A DNA stretch of 47,164 nt from Flavobacterium sp. (GTDB lineage Bacteria; Bacteroidota; Bacteroidia; Flavobacteriales; Flavobacteriaceae): assembly GCA_030591585.1 (NCBI GenBank), contig JAUVAS010000012.1, forward strand, positions 1 to 47,164, given 5' to 3'. Every line of letters begins with the position of its first letter. Position 1 is the first letter of the stretch. The notes below the pieces were generated by a model. It worked only from the letters and a program-made list of their open reading frames with translations, had not been told where the DNA came from and searched no databases. Positions 1 through 8,595 of this stretch are shown here, piece after piece. The position numbers and the translations under genes were made by a program.

Positions 1-933
1 CTTTCGGTATCGTTAGTGTTCTGGTGGACAGGATTACTTCCAGATTTTGCGATGATTCGTGATAGAGCAGTAACGCCATTTAATAAAAAAATATACAGTA
101 TTTTATCATTCGGTTGGAGTGGGCGTGCAAAAGACTGGCAACGTTTTGAAGAAGTTTCTTTAGTATTAGCAGGTCTTGCAACACCTTTAGTGCTTTCAGT
201 ACACACTATTGTATCGTTTGATTTTGCTACATCGGTAATTCCTGGTTGGCATACCACTATATTCCCACCTTACTTTGTTGCAGGTGCGGTATTCTCAGGA
301 TTCGCAATGGTAAACACCTTACTTATTATTATGCGTAAGGTTTCAAGTTTAGAAGATTATATTACCGTACAGCATATTGAATTAATGAATATCGTAATTA
401 TGATTACGGGATCTATTGTAGGTGTGGCTTATATTACAGAGTTATTTATCGCTTGGTATTCTGGAGTAGAATACGAGCAATATGCATTCCTAAATCGTGC
501 AACCGGACCTTATTGGTGGGCATATTGGGCAATGATGACGTGTAACGTTTTCTCACCACAATTTATGTGGTTTCCAAAATTGAGAAGAAGTATTATGTTC
601 TCTTTTATTATATCGATTGTAGTAAATATTGGAATGTGGTTTGAACGTTTTGTAATTATCGTAACTTCATTACACAGAGATTACCTTCCATCGTCTTGGA
701 CAATGTTCCAACCTACTTTTGTAGATATAGGAACCTTTATAGGAACTATTGGATTCTTCTTTGTATTATTCTTGTTGTATGCTAGAAATTTCCCTGTAAT
801 TGCACAAGCCGAGGTTAAGACAATTTTGAAATCATCGGGTGCTAATTATAAAAAATTAAGAGCAGAACATGGAGATGATGCAAAGCATTATGGTGAAAAA
901 GTAGAGTTTTCAACTAAAAATAAAAACAAATAA
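1..933 (+). CDS. actC: Alternative complex III subunit ActC (NrfD/PsrC-like), 5' truncated
   Basis: This is the carboxy-terminal 310 residues of an NrfD-type integral membrane protein. The reading frame is open through base 1, so the true start lies upstream; the GTG at base 16 is internal. Several long hydrophobic segments are visible, with a conserved-looking stretch near residues 165-205 ([19 protein letters not shown]). In alternative complex III this subunit sits in the inner membrane and takes part in menaquinol oxidation and electron transfer towards the cytochrome subunits. The stop is followed after 2 bases by actD, and actE, actF, coxB and coxA follow, which is the standard flavobacterial order. 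NrfD proteins also occur in other complexes, but the neighbours settle the identity. Confidence 0.93.
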   Translation, partial: LSVSLVFWWTGLLPDFAMIRDRAVTPFNKKIYSILSFGWSGRAKDWQRFEEVSLVLAGLATPLVLSVHTIVSFDFATSVIPGWHTTIFPPYFVAGAVFSGFAMVNTLLIIMRKVSSLEDYITVQHIELMNIVIMITGSIVGVAYITELFIAWYSGVEYEQYAFLNRATGPYWWAYWAMMTCNVFSPQFMWFPKLRRSIMFSFIISIVVNIGMWFERFVIIVTSLHRDYLPSSWTMFQPTFVDIGTFIGTIGFFFVLFLLYARNFPVIAQAEVKTILKSSGANYKKLRAEHGDDAKHYGEKVEFSTKNKNK

Positions 934-935
934 TT

Positions 936-1472
936 ATGGCATCTAAAGTAATTCATGCTTTATATACTGATGATGACGTCTTATTACAGGCCGTAAAAAA
1001 GGTGCGTGATGAGCACTATCATATAGAGGAAATATACACGCCTTTCCCAGTTCATGGACTAGAGAAAGCAATGGGTCTTGCAGATACTAGAATTGCAATT
1101 ACTTCATTTATATATGGAGTAATTGGACTTTGTATCTCTGTTTGGATGATGGATTTTATAATGATTGAAGATTGGCCTCAAGATGTTGGAGGAAAACCAA
1201 GTTTTAGTTATATAGAAAATATGCCAGCATTTGTGCCTATTATGTTTGAGCTTACTGTGTTTTTTGCAGCGCATTTAATGGTAATTACTTTTTATATGAG
1301 AAGTAAATTGTGGCCTTTCAAAAAAGCTGAAAACCCAGATGTTCGTACAACGGATGATCATTTTTTAATGGAAGTTGATGCTACAAATCATGATGAAGAA
1401 ACGATTTCAGAATTTATGAAAAATACTGGAGCCGTAGAAATTAAATTAATTGATAAGGATGAAGATCACTAA
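936..1472 (+). CDS. actD: Alternative complex III subunit ActD (DUF3341 family)
   Basis: The product has 178 residues and belongs to the DUF3341 family, the ActD membrane subunit of alternative complex III. A soluble amino-terminal part of about 50 residues contains the typical stretch around EEIYTPFPVHGLEKAMG. Two membrane segments follow (about residues 54-76 and 97-121), then an acidic cytoplasmic tail. It starts 2 bases after actC and ends 1 base before the actE start, so translation is probably coupled. ActD is thought to be structural; no cofactor motif is visible. The ATG start has no competing upstream start in frame. Confidence 0.92.
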   Translation: MASKVIHALYTDDDVLLQAVKKVRDEHYHIEEIYTPFPVHGLEKAMGLADTRIAITSFIYGVIGLCISVWMMDFIMIEDWPQDVGGKPSFSYIENMPAFVPIMFELTVFFAAHLMVITFYMRSKLWPFKKAENPDVRTTDDHFLMEVDATNHDEETISEFMKNTGAVEIKLIDKDEDH

Positions 1473-1473
1473 T

Positions 1474-2136
1474 ATGAAAAATATAGTAAACATAGTAGTT
1501 ATTATTATTGTTTCATTAAGTTTAACTTCTTGTTTCGATAAAGAAACACCTAATTATAGGTTTATGCCTAATATGTATAAAGGTGTAGGGCCAGAAACGA
1601 ATGGTGAATATGAAATATTGCCAGACGAACAAGCTAACTTACTTCCTGCTGAAGGAACGATCTCTAGAGGTTGGAAACCTTATGAATATGAAAACACTCT
1701 TGAAGGAAAAGTATTAGCGACTACCGAATTGAAAAATCCAATAGAGGTTACAGAAAAAAACCTTGCTGAAGGAAAAGAATTGTATACTGTCTATTGTACA
1801 ATTTGTCACGGAGATAAAGGAGCGGGACAAGGAATACTTGTAAAAAGAGAGAAGTTTCTAGGAATTCCAAGTTATGCAGATAAAGCTAGAAAGATAACAG
1901 AAGGGAATATTTATCATACAATGATGTATGGTTTAAACTCAATGGGATCTCATGCTTCACAAACAGATGAGAAAGATCGTTGGCAAATTACAATGTATGT
2001 TTTAGATTTAAAAGCAACGTTAAATGGAGAGCCTTTATGGTCTGAAATGCAAATGAATTCAGCAATGATGTCTGAAGAAGAGATGTCTGAAAACAATACT
2101 ACTGAAGAAGAAATTACTTCAAAAGAAAAACATTAA
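1474..2136 (+). CDS. actE: Alternative complex III mono-heme cytochrome c lipoprotein ActE
   Basis: This is a 220-residue lipoprotein cytochrome c. The signal peptide ends in the lipobox SLTSC with lipidated Cys20. A single heme c motif, CTICH (Cys108, Cys111, His112), is present, and Met158 in the stretch MYGLNSMGSH is a plausible axial ligand. In alternative complex III this subunit carries electrons in the periplasm towards the oxidase. The ATG at 1474 is preferred over the ATG at 1450, because the latter would overlap actD and put eight charged residues before the signal peptide. The tail after the heme domain is rich in Met and Glu. Confidence 0.92.
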   Translation: MKNIVNIVVIIIVSLSLTSCFDKETPNYRFMPNMYKGVGPETNGEYEILPDEQANLLPAEGTISRGWKPYEYENTLEGKVLATTELKNPIEVTEKNLAEGKELYTVYCTICHGDKGAGQGILVKREKFLGIPSYADKARKITEGNIYHTMMYGLNSMGSHASQTDEKDRWQITMYVLDLKATLNGEPLWSEMQMNSAMMSEEEMSENNTTEEEITSKEKH

Positions 2137-2163
2137 TAAAGAACTAAGAGAAGAGCTAAAGAT

Positions 2164-3507
2164 ATGTACACGTTACCTAACAAATTAAAACTTTTTGCTA
2201 TTATTTTTATGGTTGTTGGTGCCATCGGAATCGTTTCAGGATTTCTTGCAACTCCTAGTACTACTGCCGAGGTAAAAGAAATGCTGAAAGATAGTAATCA
2301 CGGCGAAGGTCATGGTGCTGAAGCTGCTACAACAGCAGAAAGTCATGGAGTAGCTGAAGATTCTAATAACACAGAAAACACAGAAGCACACAGTGAAGAA
2401 GCTCATTTAGAACATGTAATGCACCAATTACAAAACAGACCTTGGTCATCTTTGTATATTGCTTCTTTCTTGTTTTTTATGATAGCTTTAGGAGTATTAG
2501 CTTTTTATGCAATTCAAATTGCATCACAAGCAGGATGGTCTCCAGTATTATTTAGGGTAATGGAAGGGATTACAGCTTATTTAATACCAGGGGGAATTAT
2601 TATGTTGATATTACTTGGACTTTCAAGTTTTAATATAAATCACTTGTTTGTATGGGCAGACCCAGATGTGATTGCTCATGATAAACTATTGCAAGGGAAA
2701 TCAGGCTGGTTAAATGGTGTAGGAGTAATGATAAGAGCATCGATTTTCTTAGGAGGTTGGATTTTGTATCGTCAGTTCTCATTAAAATATTCAAGATTAC
2801 AAGATGAGTCTGAAGACAGAGCAAAATGGTTCAAGAAAAATTTTAAAATATCTGCAGCATTTTTAGTGTTCTTTATCTATACAGAATCTATAATGTCTTG
2901 GGATTGGTTAATGAGTTTTGACCCACATTGGTTTAGTACATTATATGGATGGTATGTATTTTCAGGAATGATAGTTTGTGCCATTACAACAATAGCATTG
3001 GTAACAATGGTACTAAAAGCTCAAGGATATTTAGAATTTGTGAACGATAGTCATATTCATGATTTAGCAAAATATATGTTCGGATTTAGTATTTTTTGGA
3101 CCTACCTATGGTTCTCACAATTTATGCTAATATGGTATGCAAATATTCCAGAAGAGGTAACTTATTTTGTAACAAGAATTGAAGACTATAAATTACCGTT
3201 CTTTGGTATGGTAGTGATGAACTTTGTATTCCCTATTCTAGTATTAATGAATAGTGATTATAAAAGAGTAAACTGGTTTGTAGTTATGGCAGGAGTAGTG
3301 ATTCTTTTAGGTCACTGGCTAGATCTATTCGTAATGGTTATGCCAGCTACAGTTGGAACGCAATGGTATATTGGAATTCCAGAAATTAGTTCTATATTAT
3401 TTTTCTTTGGATTATTTGTATATGTTGTCTTTACAGCATTAACAAAAGCTCCTTTATTAGCAAAAGGAAATCCATTTATTAAAGAAAGTAAGAAATTTCA
3501 TTATTAA
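2164..3507 (+). CDS. actF: Alternative complex III membrane subunit ActF
   Basis: The product has 447 residues with about ten predicted membrane helices, and matches the quinol:cytochrome c oxidoreductase quinone-binding subunit of alternative complex III. The stretch SWDWLMSFDPHWFSTLYGW (near residues 245-265) is a strong family signature. After the first helix there is a His/Glu/Ala-rich hydrophilic loop (about residues 43-88) with no visible domain. The gene follows actE by 27 bases and precedes coxB by 23, consistent with a single transcript from actABCDEF into the oxidase genes. ActF and ActC are distantly related, but order and signature support ActF. Confidence 0.92.
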   Translation: MYTLPNKLKLFAIIFMVVGAIGIVSGFLATPSTTAEVKEMLKDSNHGEGHGAEAATTAESHGVAEDSNNTENTEAHSEEAHLEHVMHQLQNRPWSSLYIASFLFFMIALGVLAFYAIQIASQAGWSPVLFRVMEGITAYLIPGGIIMLILLGLSSFNINHLFVWADPDVIAHDKLLQGKSGWLNGVGVMIRASIFLGGWILYRQFSLKYSRLQDESEDRAKWFKKNFKISAAFLVFFIYTESIMSWDWLMSFDPHWFSTLYGWYVFSGMIVCAITTIALVTMVLKAQGYLEFVNDSHIHDLAKYMFGFSIFWTYLWFSQFMLIWYANIPEEVTYFVTRIEDYKLPFFGMVVMNFVFPILVLMNSDYKRVNWFVVMAGVVILLGHWLDLFVMVMPATVGTQWYIGIPEISSILFFFGLFVYVVFTALTKAPLLAKGNPFIKESKKFHY

Positions 3508-3530
3508 TTAAAATTATTAAATAAATAACG

Positions 3531-4592
3531 ATGATCGCATTTTTAGTAGTTTTAGTAATTATTCTTTTTGGTGTTGCTATTTGGCAATTAAATAAAATAT
3601 TTCAATTATCTCAATTTAATCAATCAGAAAATTCAGAGGTAGCCTCAGATAAAGACAATAACAAACAAGGATATTTCTTGTTAGTTTTTGTGTTTTTCAT
3701 ATACGGATTACTTATTTATTGTTTTTGGAAATGGAGCGATGTTTTATTACCTGTAGCAGCCTCTGAACATGGGCTTGAAACAGATCACTTATTTCTTATT
3801 ACTTGGATACTTATTTTTGTTACAGGAATTTTCACACAATGGCTATTACATTATTTTGCCTTTGTTTACAGAGGAAGTAAAGAAAAGAAAGCATTATTTT
3901 ATGTAGAAAATCATAAATTAGAATTTATTTGGACTATTATTCCTGTAGTAGTTTTAGCAGGACTAATTATCTATGGATTATTTACTTGGTCAGACATTAT
4001 GAGTTTTGATGAAGACGACGATCCTCTTGTTATTGAATTATATGCATATCAGTTTGACTGGAGAGCACGTTACTCGGGAAATGATAATACTTTAGGAGAA
4101 GCGAATGTTCGTTTAATTGAAGGTGTAAATCAATTAGGTGTAGATATTTCAGATCCAAACGCACAAGATGATAAAGTGGTAAGTGAATTACATTTGCCAA
4201 TAGGAAGAAAAGTGCTGTTTAAAATGCGTTCACAAGATGTTTTACACTCAGCATATATGCCTCACTTTAGAGCACAAATGAACTGCGTTCCAGGAATGGT
4301 AACTCAATTCGCGTTTACTCCAAATATTACGACCGAAGATATGCGTCTTGAAGAAGAAGTGATAACTAAGGTAGAAAATATTAATGCTATTAGAACAGAA
4401 AAAAATATAGCGTTAATTGCAAAAGGAGAAGAAGAGTTAGAAATGTATGAATTTGACTTTTTACTACTTTGTAATAAAATTTGCGGGAGTAATCACTTTA
4501 ATATGCAAATGAAAATTATTGTTGAAACTGAAGAGGAGTATAATTCTTGGATAGCACAACAAGCTCCATTGGCAGAAACTTTAAAAAATTAA
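3531..4592 (+). CDS. coxB: Cytochrome c oxidase subunit II (CuA subunit)
   Basis: This 353-residue protein has four hydrophobic segments (about residues 1-20, 48-68, 87-111 and 131-153) where the canonical subunit has two, followed by a cupredoxin domain. The binuclear CuA site is readable: His239 in VLHS, and Cys314, Cys318, His322 and Met325 in CNKICGSNHFNM. Electrons from alternative complex III enter the oxidase here. The position normally held by Glu in CxExC is Lys316. A charged insertion of about 45 residues separates the PGM stretch from the Cys pair. The gene lies 15 bases before coxA, in the same operon. Confidence 0.95.
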   Translation: MIAFLVVLVIILFGVAIWQLNKIFQLSQFNQSENSEVASDKDNNKQGYFLLVFVFFIYGLLIYCFWKWSDVLLPVAASEHGLETDHLFLITWILIFVTGIFTQWLLHYFAFVYRGSKEKKALFYVENHKLEFIWTIIPVVVLAGLIIYGLFTWSDIMSFDEDDDPLVIELYAYQFDWRARYSGNDNTLGEANVRLIEGVNQLGVDISDPNAQDDKVVSELHLPIGRKVLFKMRSQDVLHSAYMPHFRAQMNCVPGMVTQFAFTPNITTEDMRLEEEVITKVENINAIRTEKNIALIAKGEEELEMYEFDFLLLCNKICGSNHFNMQMKIIVETEEEYNSWIAQQAPLAETLKN

Positions 4593-4607
4593 CAAACAGC
4601 ACTAGAT

Positions 4608-6419
4608 ATGTCAGAACACACAGAAGGTCATGATGATCACGGACATCACCACAAAGAGACATTTGTAACAAAGTATATCTTTAGTCAAGATCATAAAATG
4701 ATTTCTAAACAATACCTTATTACGGGATTGTTTATGGGGTTTATAGGTATTGCCATGTCATTGCTTTTTAGAATGCAATTAGCTTGGCCAGATCATGAAT
4801 TTACAGTTTACGAAATATTTTTAGGTAAATGGGCAGAAGGCGGTGTAATGGATCCTAATATTTATTTAGCTTTAGTTACAATTCACGGTACTATAATGGT
4901 GTTCTTTGTGTTAACAGCAGGATTGAGTGGAACCTTTAGTAACTTATTAATTCCGTTGCAAATTGGTGCGCGCGACATGGCATCTGGATTTCTGAATATG
5001 CTATCCTATTGGATGTTTTTCTTGTCTAGTGTAATTATGATACTGTCTTTATTTGTTGAGGCAGGACCCGCCAATGCAGGTTGGACAATTTATCCTCCAT
5101 TAAGTGCATTACCACAAGCAATACCAGGTTCTGGAGCAGGGATGACATTATGGTTAGTCTCTATGGCTATATTTATTGCATCGTCATTACTAGGGTCGTT
5201 AAATTATATTGTTACCGTAATTAACCTTCGAACTAAAGGAATGTCTATGACTAGACTTCCATTAACAATCTGGTCATTTTTTGTAACAGCTATAATTGGA
5301 GTGGTATCTTTTCCGGTATTGCTTTCAGCAGCATTAATGTTAATTATGGATAGAAGTTTTGGTACGTCCTTCTTCTTATCAGATATTTATATAGCTGGAG
5401 AAGTGTTACATAATCAAGGTGGATCTCCAGTATTATTTGAACATTTATTTTGGTTCTTAGGTCACCCAGAAGTTTATATTGTGATACTTCCCGCGATGGG
5501 CCTGGTTTCAGAAATTATGGCAACCAATTCTCGTAAACCTATATTTGGATATCGGGCGATGATTGCTTCGATATTGGCAATTGCATTTCTTTCAACTATA
5601 GTTTGGGGTCACCATATGTTTGTAACAGGTATGAATCCATTCTTAGGATCTGTATTTACGTTTACTACATTATTAATTGCAATCCCTTCTGCAGTAAAAG
5701 CATTTAACTGGATTACTACCTTATGGAAAGGAAATCTGAAAATGAATACAGGAATGCTATTTTCTATAGGTTTTGTTTCTACCTTTATTAGTGGTGGTTT
5801 AACAGGTATTATTTTAGGAGATAGTGCTTTAGATATTAATGTGCACGATACAATGTTTGTGGTAGCTCACTTCCACTTGGTAATGGGTATCTCTGCATTA
5901 TATGGGTTGTTTGCTGGAGTTTATCATTGGTTCCCAAAAATGTTTGAAGGTAGAATGTTGAATAAAAAATTAGGGTATATTCATTTTTGGATTACAGCAA
6001 TAGGGGCTTATGGGGTTTTCTTCCCAATGCACTTTATTGGCATGGCAGGACTTCCAAGACGTTATTATACCAACACTAACTTTCCATATTTTGATGACTT
6101 AACAGATATTAATGTGGTAATTACATATTTTGCATTTTTCACAGCAATTGGACAATTAATATTCTTATATAACTTTATCAATTCTATGTTCTTCGGAAAA
6201 ATAGGGTCAAAAAACCCTTGGAATTCTACAACATTAGAGTGGACTTCAGAGGTAAAGCACATACACGGAAACTGGGATGGTCCAATTCCTGAAGTACACA
6301 GATGGTCGTACGATTACAGTAAAATGAATAAAGACAATACAGATTATGTAATTGCTGGACAAGATTTTGTACCGCAGCATATTCCACTTCAAGATAACGA
6401 AGAAGAATTGTCTCATTAA
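4608..6419 (+). CDS. coxA: Cytochrome c oxidase subunit I, A1-type heme-copper oxidase
   Basis: The catalytic subunit has 603 residues and about twelve membrane helices. Low-spin heme ligands are His93 and His423, the high-spin heme ligand is His421, and CuB ligands are His286, His335 and His336, with the His-Tyr crosslink partner Tyr290 in GHPEVYI. Glu288 in that motif, Asp123 with Asn130 (D channel) and Lys364 (K channel) mark it as an A1-type proton pump. The amino terminus carries a His-rich tail (EGHDDHGHHH). It closes the operon: a hairpin terminator lies about 60 bases downstream. Subunits III and IV are encoded separately near 26-27.7 kb. Confidence 0.97.
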   Translation: MSEHTEGHDDHGHHHKETFVTKYIFSQDHKMISKQYLITGLFMGFIGIAMSLLFRMQLAWPDHEFTVYEIFLGKWAEGGVMDPNIYLALVTIHGTIMVFFVLTAGLSGTFSNLLIPLQIGARDMASGFLNMLSYWMFFLSSVIMILSLFVEAGPANAGWTIYPPLSALPQAIPGSGAGMTLWLVSMAIFIASSLLGSLNYIVTVINLRTKGMSMTRLPLTIWSFFVTAIIGVVSFPVLLSAALMLIMDRSFGTSFFLSDIYIAGEVLHNQGGSPVLFEHLFWFLGHPEVYIVILPAMGLVSEIMATNSRKPIFGYRAMIASILAIAFLSTIVWGHHMFVTGMNPFLGSVFTFTTLLIAIPSAVKAFNWITTLWKGNLKMNTGMLFSIGFVSTFISGGLTGIILGDSALDINVHDTMFVVAHFHLVMGISALYGLFAGVYHWFPKMFEGRMLNKKLGYIHFWITAIGAYGVFFPMHFIGMAGLPRRYYTNTNFPYFDDLTDINVVITYFAFFTAIGQLIFLYNFINSMFFGKIGSKNPWNSTTLEWTSEVKHIHGNWDGPIPEVHRWSYDYSKMNKDNTDYVIAGQDFVPQHIPLQDNEEELSH

Positions 6420-6477
6420 AGTACTTACAAAAACTAGGATCTCATAAGCTATTTGAGAATCTCACAATATTATTTTT

Positions 6478-6508
6478 AAAAGCCTTTCAATCTTCGGAAG
6501 GCTTTTTT
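6478..6508 (+). terminator. Intrinsic terminator after coxA
   Basis: A 9-bp stem (AAAAGCCTT at 6478-6486 with AAGGCTTTT at 6498-6506) is followed by a T run. It ends the actC-coxA transcript just before the ruvB promoter. Confidence 0.85.
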
Positions 6509-6511
6509 GTT

Positions 6512-6519
6512 TATATTTG
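6512..6519 (+). promoter_or_regulatory. Putative -7 promoter element of ruvB
   Basis: TATATTTG matches the flavobacterial -7 consensus TAnnTTTG. It lies directly after the coxA terminator and about 43 bases before the ruvB start. No TTG is seen at the expected -33 distance. Confidence 0.5.
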
Positions 6520-6538
6520 AGTAGATAATTAAAAAAGA

Positions 6539-6556
6539 TTCCTGCCTTCGCAGGAA
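6539..6556 (+). repeat. Small perfect hairpin in the ruvB leader
   Basis: TTCCTGC (6539-6545) and GCAGGAA (6550-6556) form a perfect 7-bp stem with a CTTC loop, ending 6 bases before the ruvB ATG. GC-rich hairpins of this kind occur as dispersed repeats in many genomes, so it may be a mobile palindromic unit rather than a regulator. There is no T run, so it is not a terminator. Confidence 0.6.
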
Positions 6557-6562
6557 GTTGAT

Positions 6563-7585
6563 ATGAACGAAAATCTTGATCCCTCCGACGATAATTTCAC
6601 TCCTGAAGAACAAGAAGTAGAAAATAAATTACGTCCCTTAACATTTGATGATTTTGCAGGACAAGATCAAGTACTTGAAAACCTTAAAATATTTGTTCAA
6701 GCAGCCAACTTAAGAGAGGAAGCTTTAGATCATACTTTATTTCACGGGCCTCCAGGACTAGGAAAAACCACCTTGGCTTATATTTTAGCAAATGAGTTGA
6801 GTGTAGGTGTAAAAGTCACATCTGGACCTGTGTTAGATAAGCCAGGAGATCTTGCTGGATTATTGACCAACCTAGATGAACGTGACGTTCTTTTTATAGA
6901 TGAAATTCACAGACTCAGCCCCATTGTTGAAGAATATTTGTATTCTGCAATGGAAGATTATAAAATAGATATCATGATTGAGTCTGGACCCAATGCCCGT
7001 TCGGTACAGATTAATTTAAATCCGTTTACATTAGTAGGAGCGACTACTCGTTCTGGATTACTAACGGCTCCAATGCGAGCCCGTTTTGGAATATCCTCAC
7101 GGCTACAATATTATACTACCGAAGTCCTCACCACGATCGTTCAGCGTAGCGCAATGATATTGAAAGTTCCTATAAGTATGGAAGCAGCCATAGAAATTGC
7201 GGGACGAAGTAGAGGAACTCCAAGAATTGCAAATGCGTTATTACGAAGAGTTCGGGATTTTGCACAAATTAAAGGTACTGGTAAGATTGATATAAAGATT
7301 TCAAAATATGCTTTAGAAGCACTCCATGTAGATGCTCATGGATTAGATGAAATGGATAATAAAATTCTAACCACAATTATCGATAAATTTAAAGGCGGTC
7401 CCGTTGGAATTTCTACCATAGCAACAGCAGTTAGCGAAAGTATTGAAACCATTGAAGAAGTGTATGAACCCTTTTTAATACAACAAGGTTTTATTATGAG
7501 AACACCTCGAGGGCGTGAAGTTACTGAAGCTGCCTATAAACATTTAGGAAGAATAAAAGGAAGCACACAAGGCGGATTGTTTTAA
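6563..7585 (+). CDS. ruvB: Holliday junction branch migration ATPase RuvB
   Basis: The product has 340 residues, the usual RuvB length. It carries Walker [10 protein letters not shown] (residues 62-70), Walker B VLFIDE (109-114), sensor 1 GATTR (159-163), an arginine-finger region in PMRARFG (170-176) and a carboxy-terminal winged-helix domain ending in TPRGREVT. RuvB hexamers drive branch migration of Holliday junctions together with RuvA, which is encoded about 3.4 kb downstream in the same direction. The amino-terminal 20 residues are acidic and variable. The ATG follows a small hairpin and has no recognisable Shine-Dalgarno sequence. Confidence 0.97.
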   Translation: MNENLDPSDDNFTPEEQEVENKLRPLTFDDFAGQDQVLENLKIFVQAANLREEALDHTLFHGPPGLGKTTLAYILANELSVGVKVTSGPVLDKPGDLAGLLTNLDERDVLFIDEIHRLSPIVEEYLYSAMEDYKIDIMIESGPNARSVQINLNPFTLVGATTRSGLLTAPMRARFGISSRLQYYTTEVLTTIVQRSAMILKVPISMEAAIEIAGRSRGTPRIANALLRRVRDFAQIKGTGKIDIKISKYALEALHVDAHGLDEMDNKILTTIIDKFKGGPVGISTIATAVSESIETIEEVYEPFLIQQGFIMRTPRGREVTEAAYKHLGRIKGSTQGGLF

Positions 7586-7586
7586 A

Positions 7587-8525
7587 TTGCTCTCAAAAAC
7601 CAACCATACTAAACTTATCAAATTCGAAGCAAAACGCCTCGGTTTTTTATCCTGCGGAATTAGTAAAGCAGAATTCCTTAAAGAAGAGGCCCCACGATTA
7701 GAAAGTTTTTTATCCAAGAATATGCATGGAGAAATGACTTATTTAGAAAATCATTTCGACAAGCGATTAGATCCTACTAAACTAGTTCCTGATTCAAAAA
7801 GCGTTATTTCTTTATTACTTAATTATTATCCTGAAAAACAACAAATAGAAAACACATATAAAATTTCAAAATATGCCTATGGAAATGATTATCATTTTAT
7901 CATTAAAGATAAATTGAAACATTTAATGAACTTCATTCAAGAAGAAATAGGGGAAGTTCACGGAAGAGCATTTGTAGATTCTGCCCCTGTACTTGATAAA
8001 GCTTGGGCAGCAAAAAGCGGATTGGGGTGGATAGGTAAACACAGTAATTTAATTACTAAACAGAATGGGTCTTTTTATTTTATAGCAGAACTTATTATAG
8101 ATTTGGAGCTAGATTATGACTCTATAACAACAGATCATTGTGGTGCTTGTACTGCTTGTATTGACGCTTGTCCAACACAGGCGATTGTAGAGCCTTACGT
8201 AGTTGATGGCAGTAAGTGTATTTCCTACTTTACTATTGAATTAAAAAATGAAATTCCTTCGTTAATGAAAGGAAAGTTTGAAGACTGGATGTTTGGCTGT
8301 GATATCTGTCAAGACGTATGCCCGTGGAATCGTTTTAGCAAACCTCATAACGAACCCTTGTTTAATCCGAAGCCAGAATTACTATCATATTCTAAAAAAG
8401 AATGGGAAGAGCTTACTGAGGAAGTCTTTCAAAATATTTTCAAAAAAAACCCTGTAAAACGCACAAAATTTTCAGGATTAATTAGGAATATTGAGTTTCT
8501 TAAAAATAGTAATAAAGCATTGTAG
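7587..8525 (+). CDS. queG: Epoxyqueuosine reductase QueG
   Basis: This 312-residue enzyme reduces epoxyqueuosine to queuosine in tRNA using cobalamin and two [4Fe-4S] clusters. The cluster ligands are visible as [12 protein letters not shown] (Cys185, 188, 191 and 195) plus Cys211 and CDICQDVCP (Cys238, 241 and 245). Asp131 in VDSAPVLDK is the likely catalytic acid. The start is a TTG located 1 base after the ruvB stop; the next in-frame ATG is near residue 46 and would remove conserved sequence. The tight spacing implies co-transcription with ruvB, a pairing I know from other Flavobacteriaceae. Confidence 0.93.
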   Translation: MLSKTNHTKLIKFEAKRLGFLSCGISKAEFLKEEAPRLESFLSKNMHGEMTYLENHFDKRLDPTKLVPDSKSVISLLLNYYPEKQQIENTYKISKYAYGNDYHFIIKDKLKHLMNFIQEEIGEVHGRAFVDSAPVLDKAWAAKSGLGWIGKHSNLITKQNGSFYFIAELIIDLELDYDSITTDHCGACTACIDACPTQAIVEPYVVDGSKCISYFTIELKNEIPSLMKGKFEDWMFGCDICQDVCPWNRFSKPHNEPLFNPKPELLSYSKKEWEELTEEVFQNIFKKNPVKRTKFSGLIRNIEFLKNSNKAL

Positions 8526-8550
8526 AGTGTGAATTTCCTTCTGTCTTCCG

Positions 8551-8558
8551 TACCTTTG
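8551..8558 (+). promoter_or_regulatory. Putative -7 promoter element of maeB
   Basis: TACCTTTG fits TAnnTTTG and lies 37 bases before the maeB ATG in a 70-base gap. No good TTG element is found at the usual distance, so this rests on one box. Confidence 0.45.
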
Positions 8559-8595
8559 TAAATCACTTTAATGTGTACTTAATTTTTCAATAATT

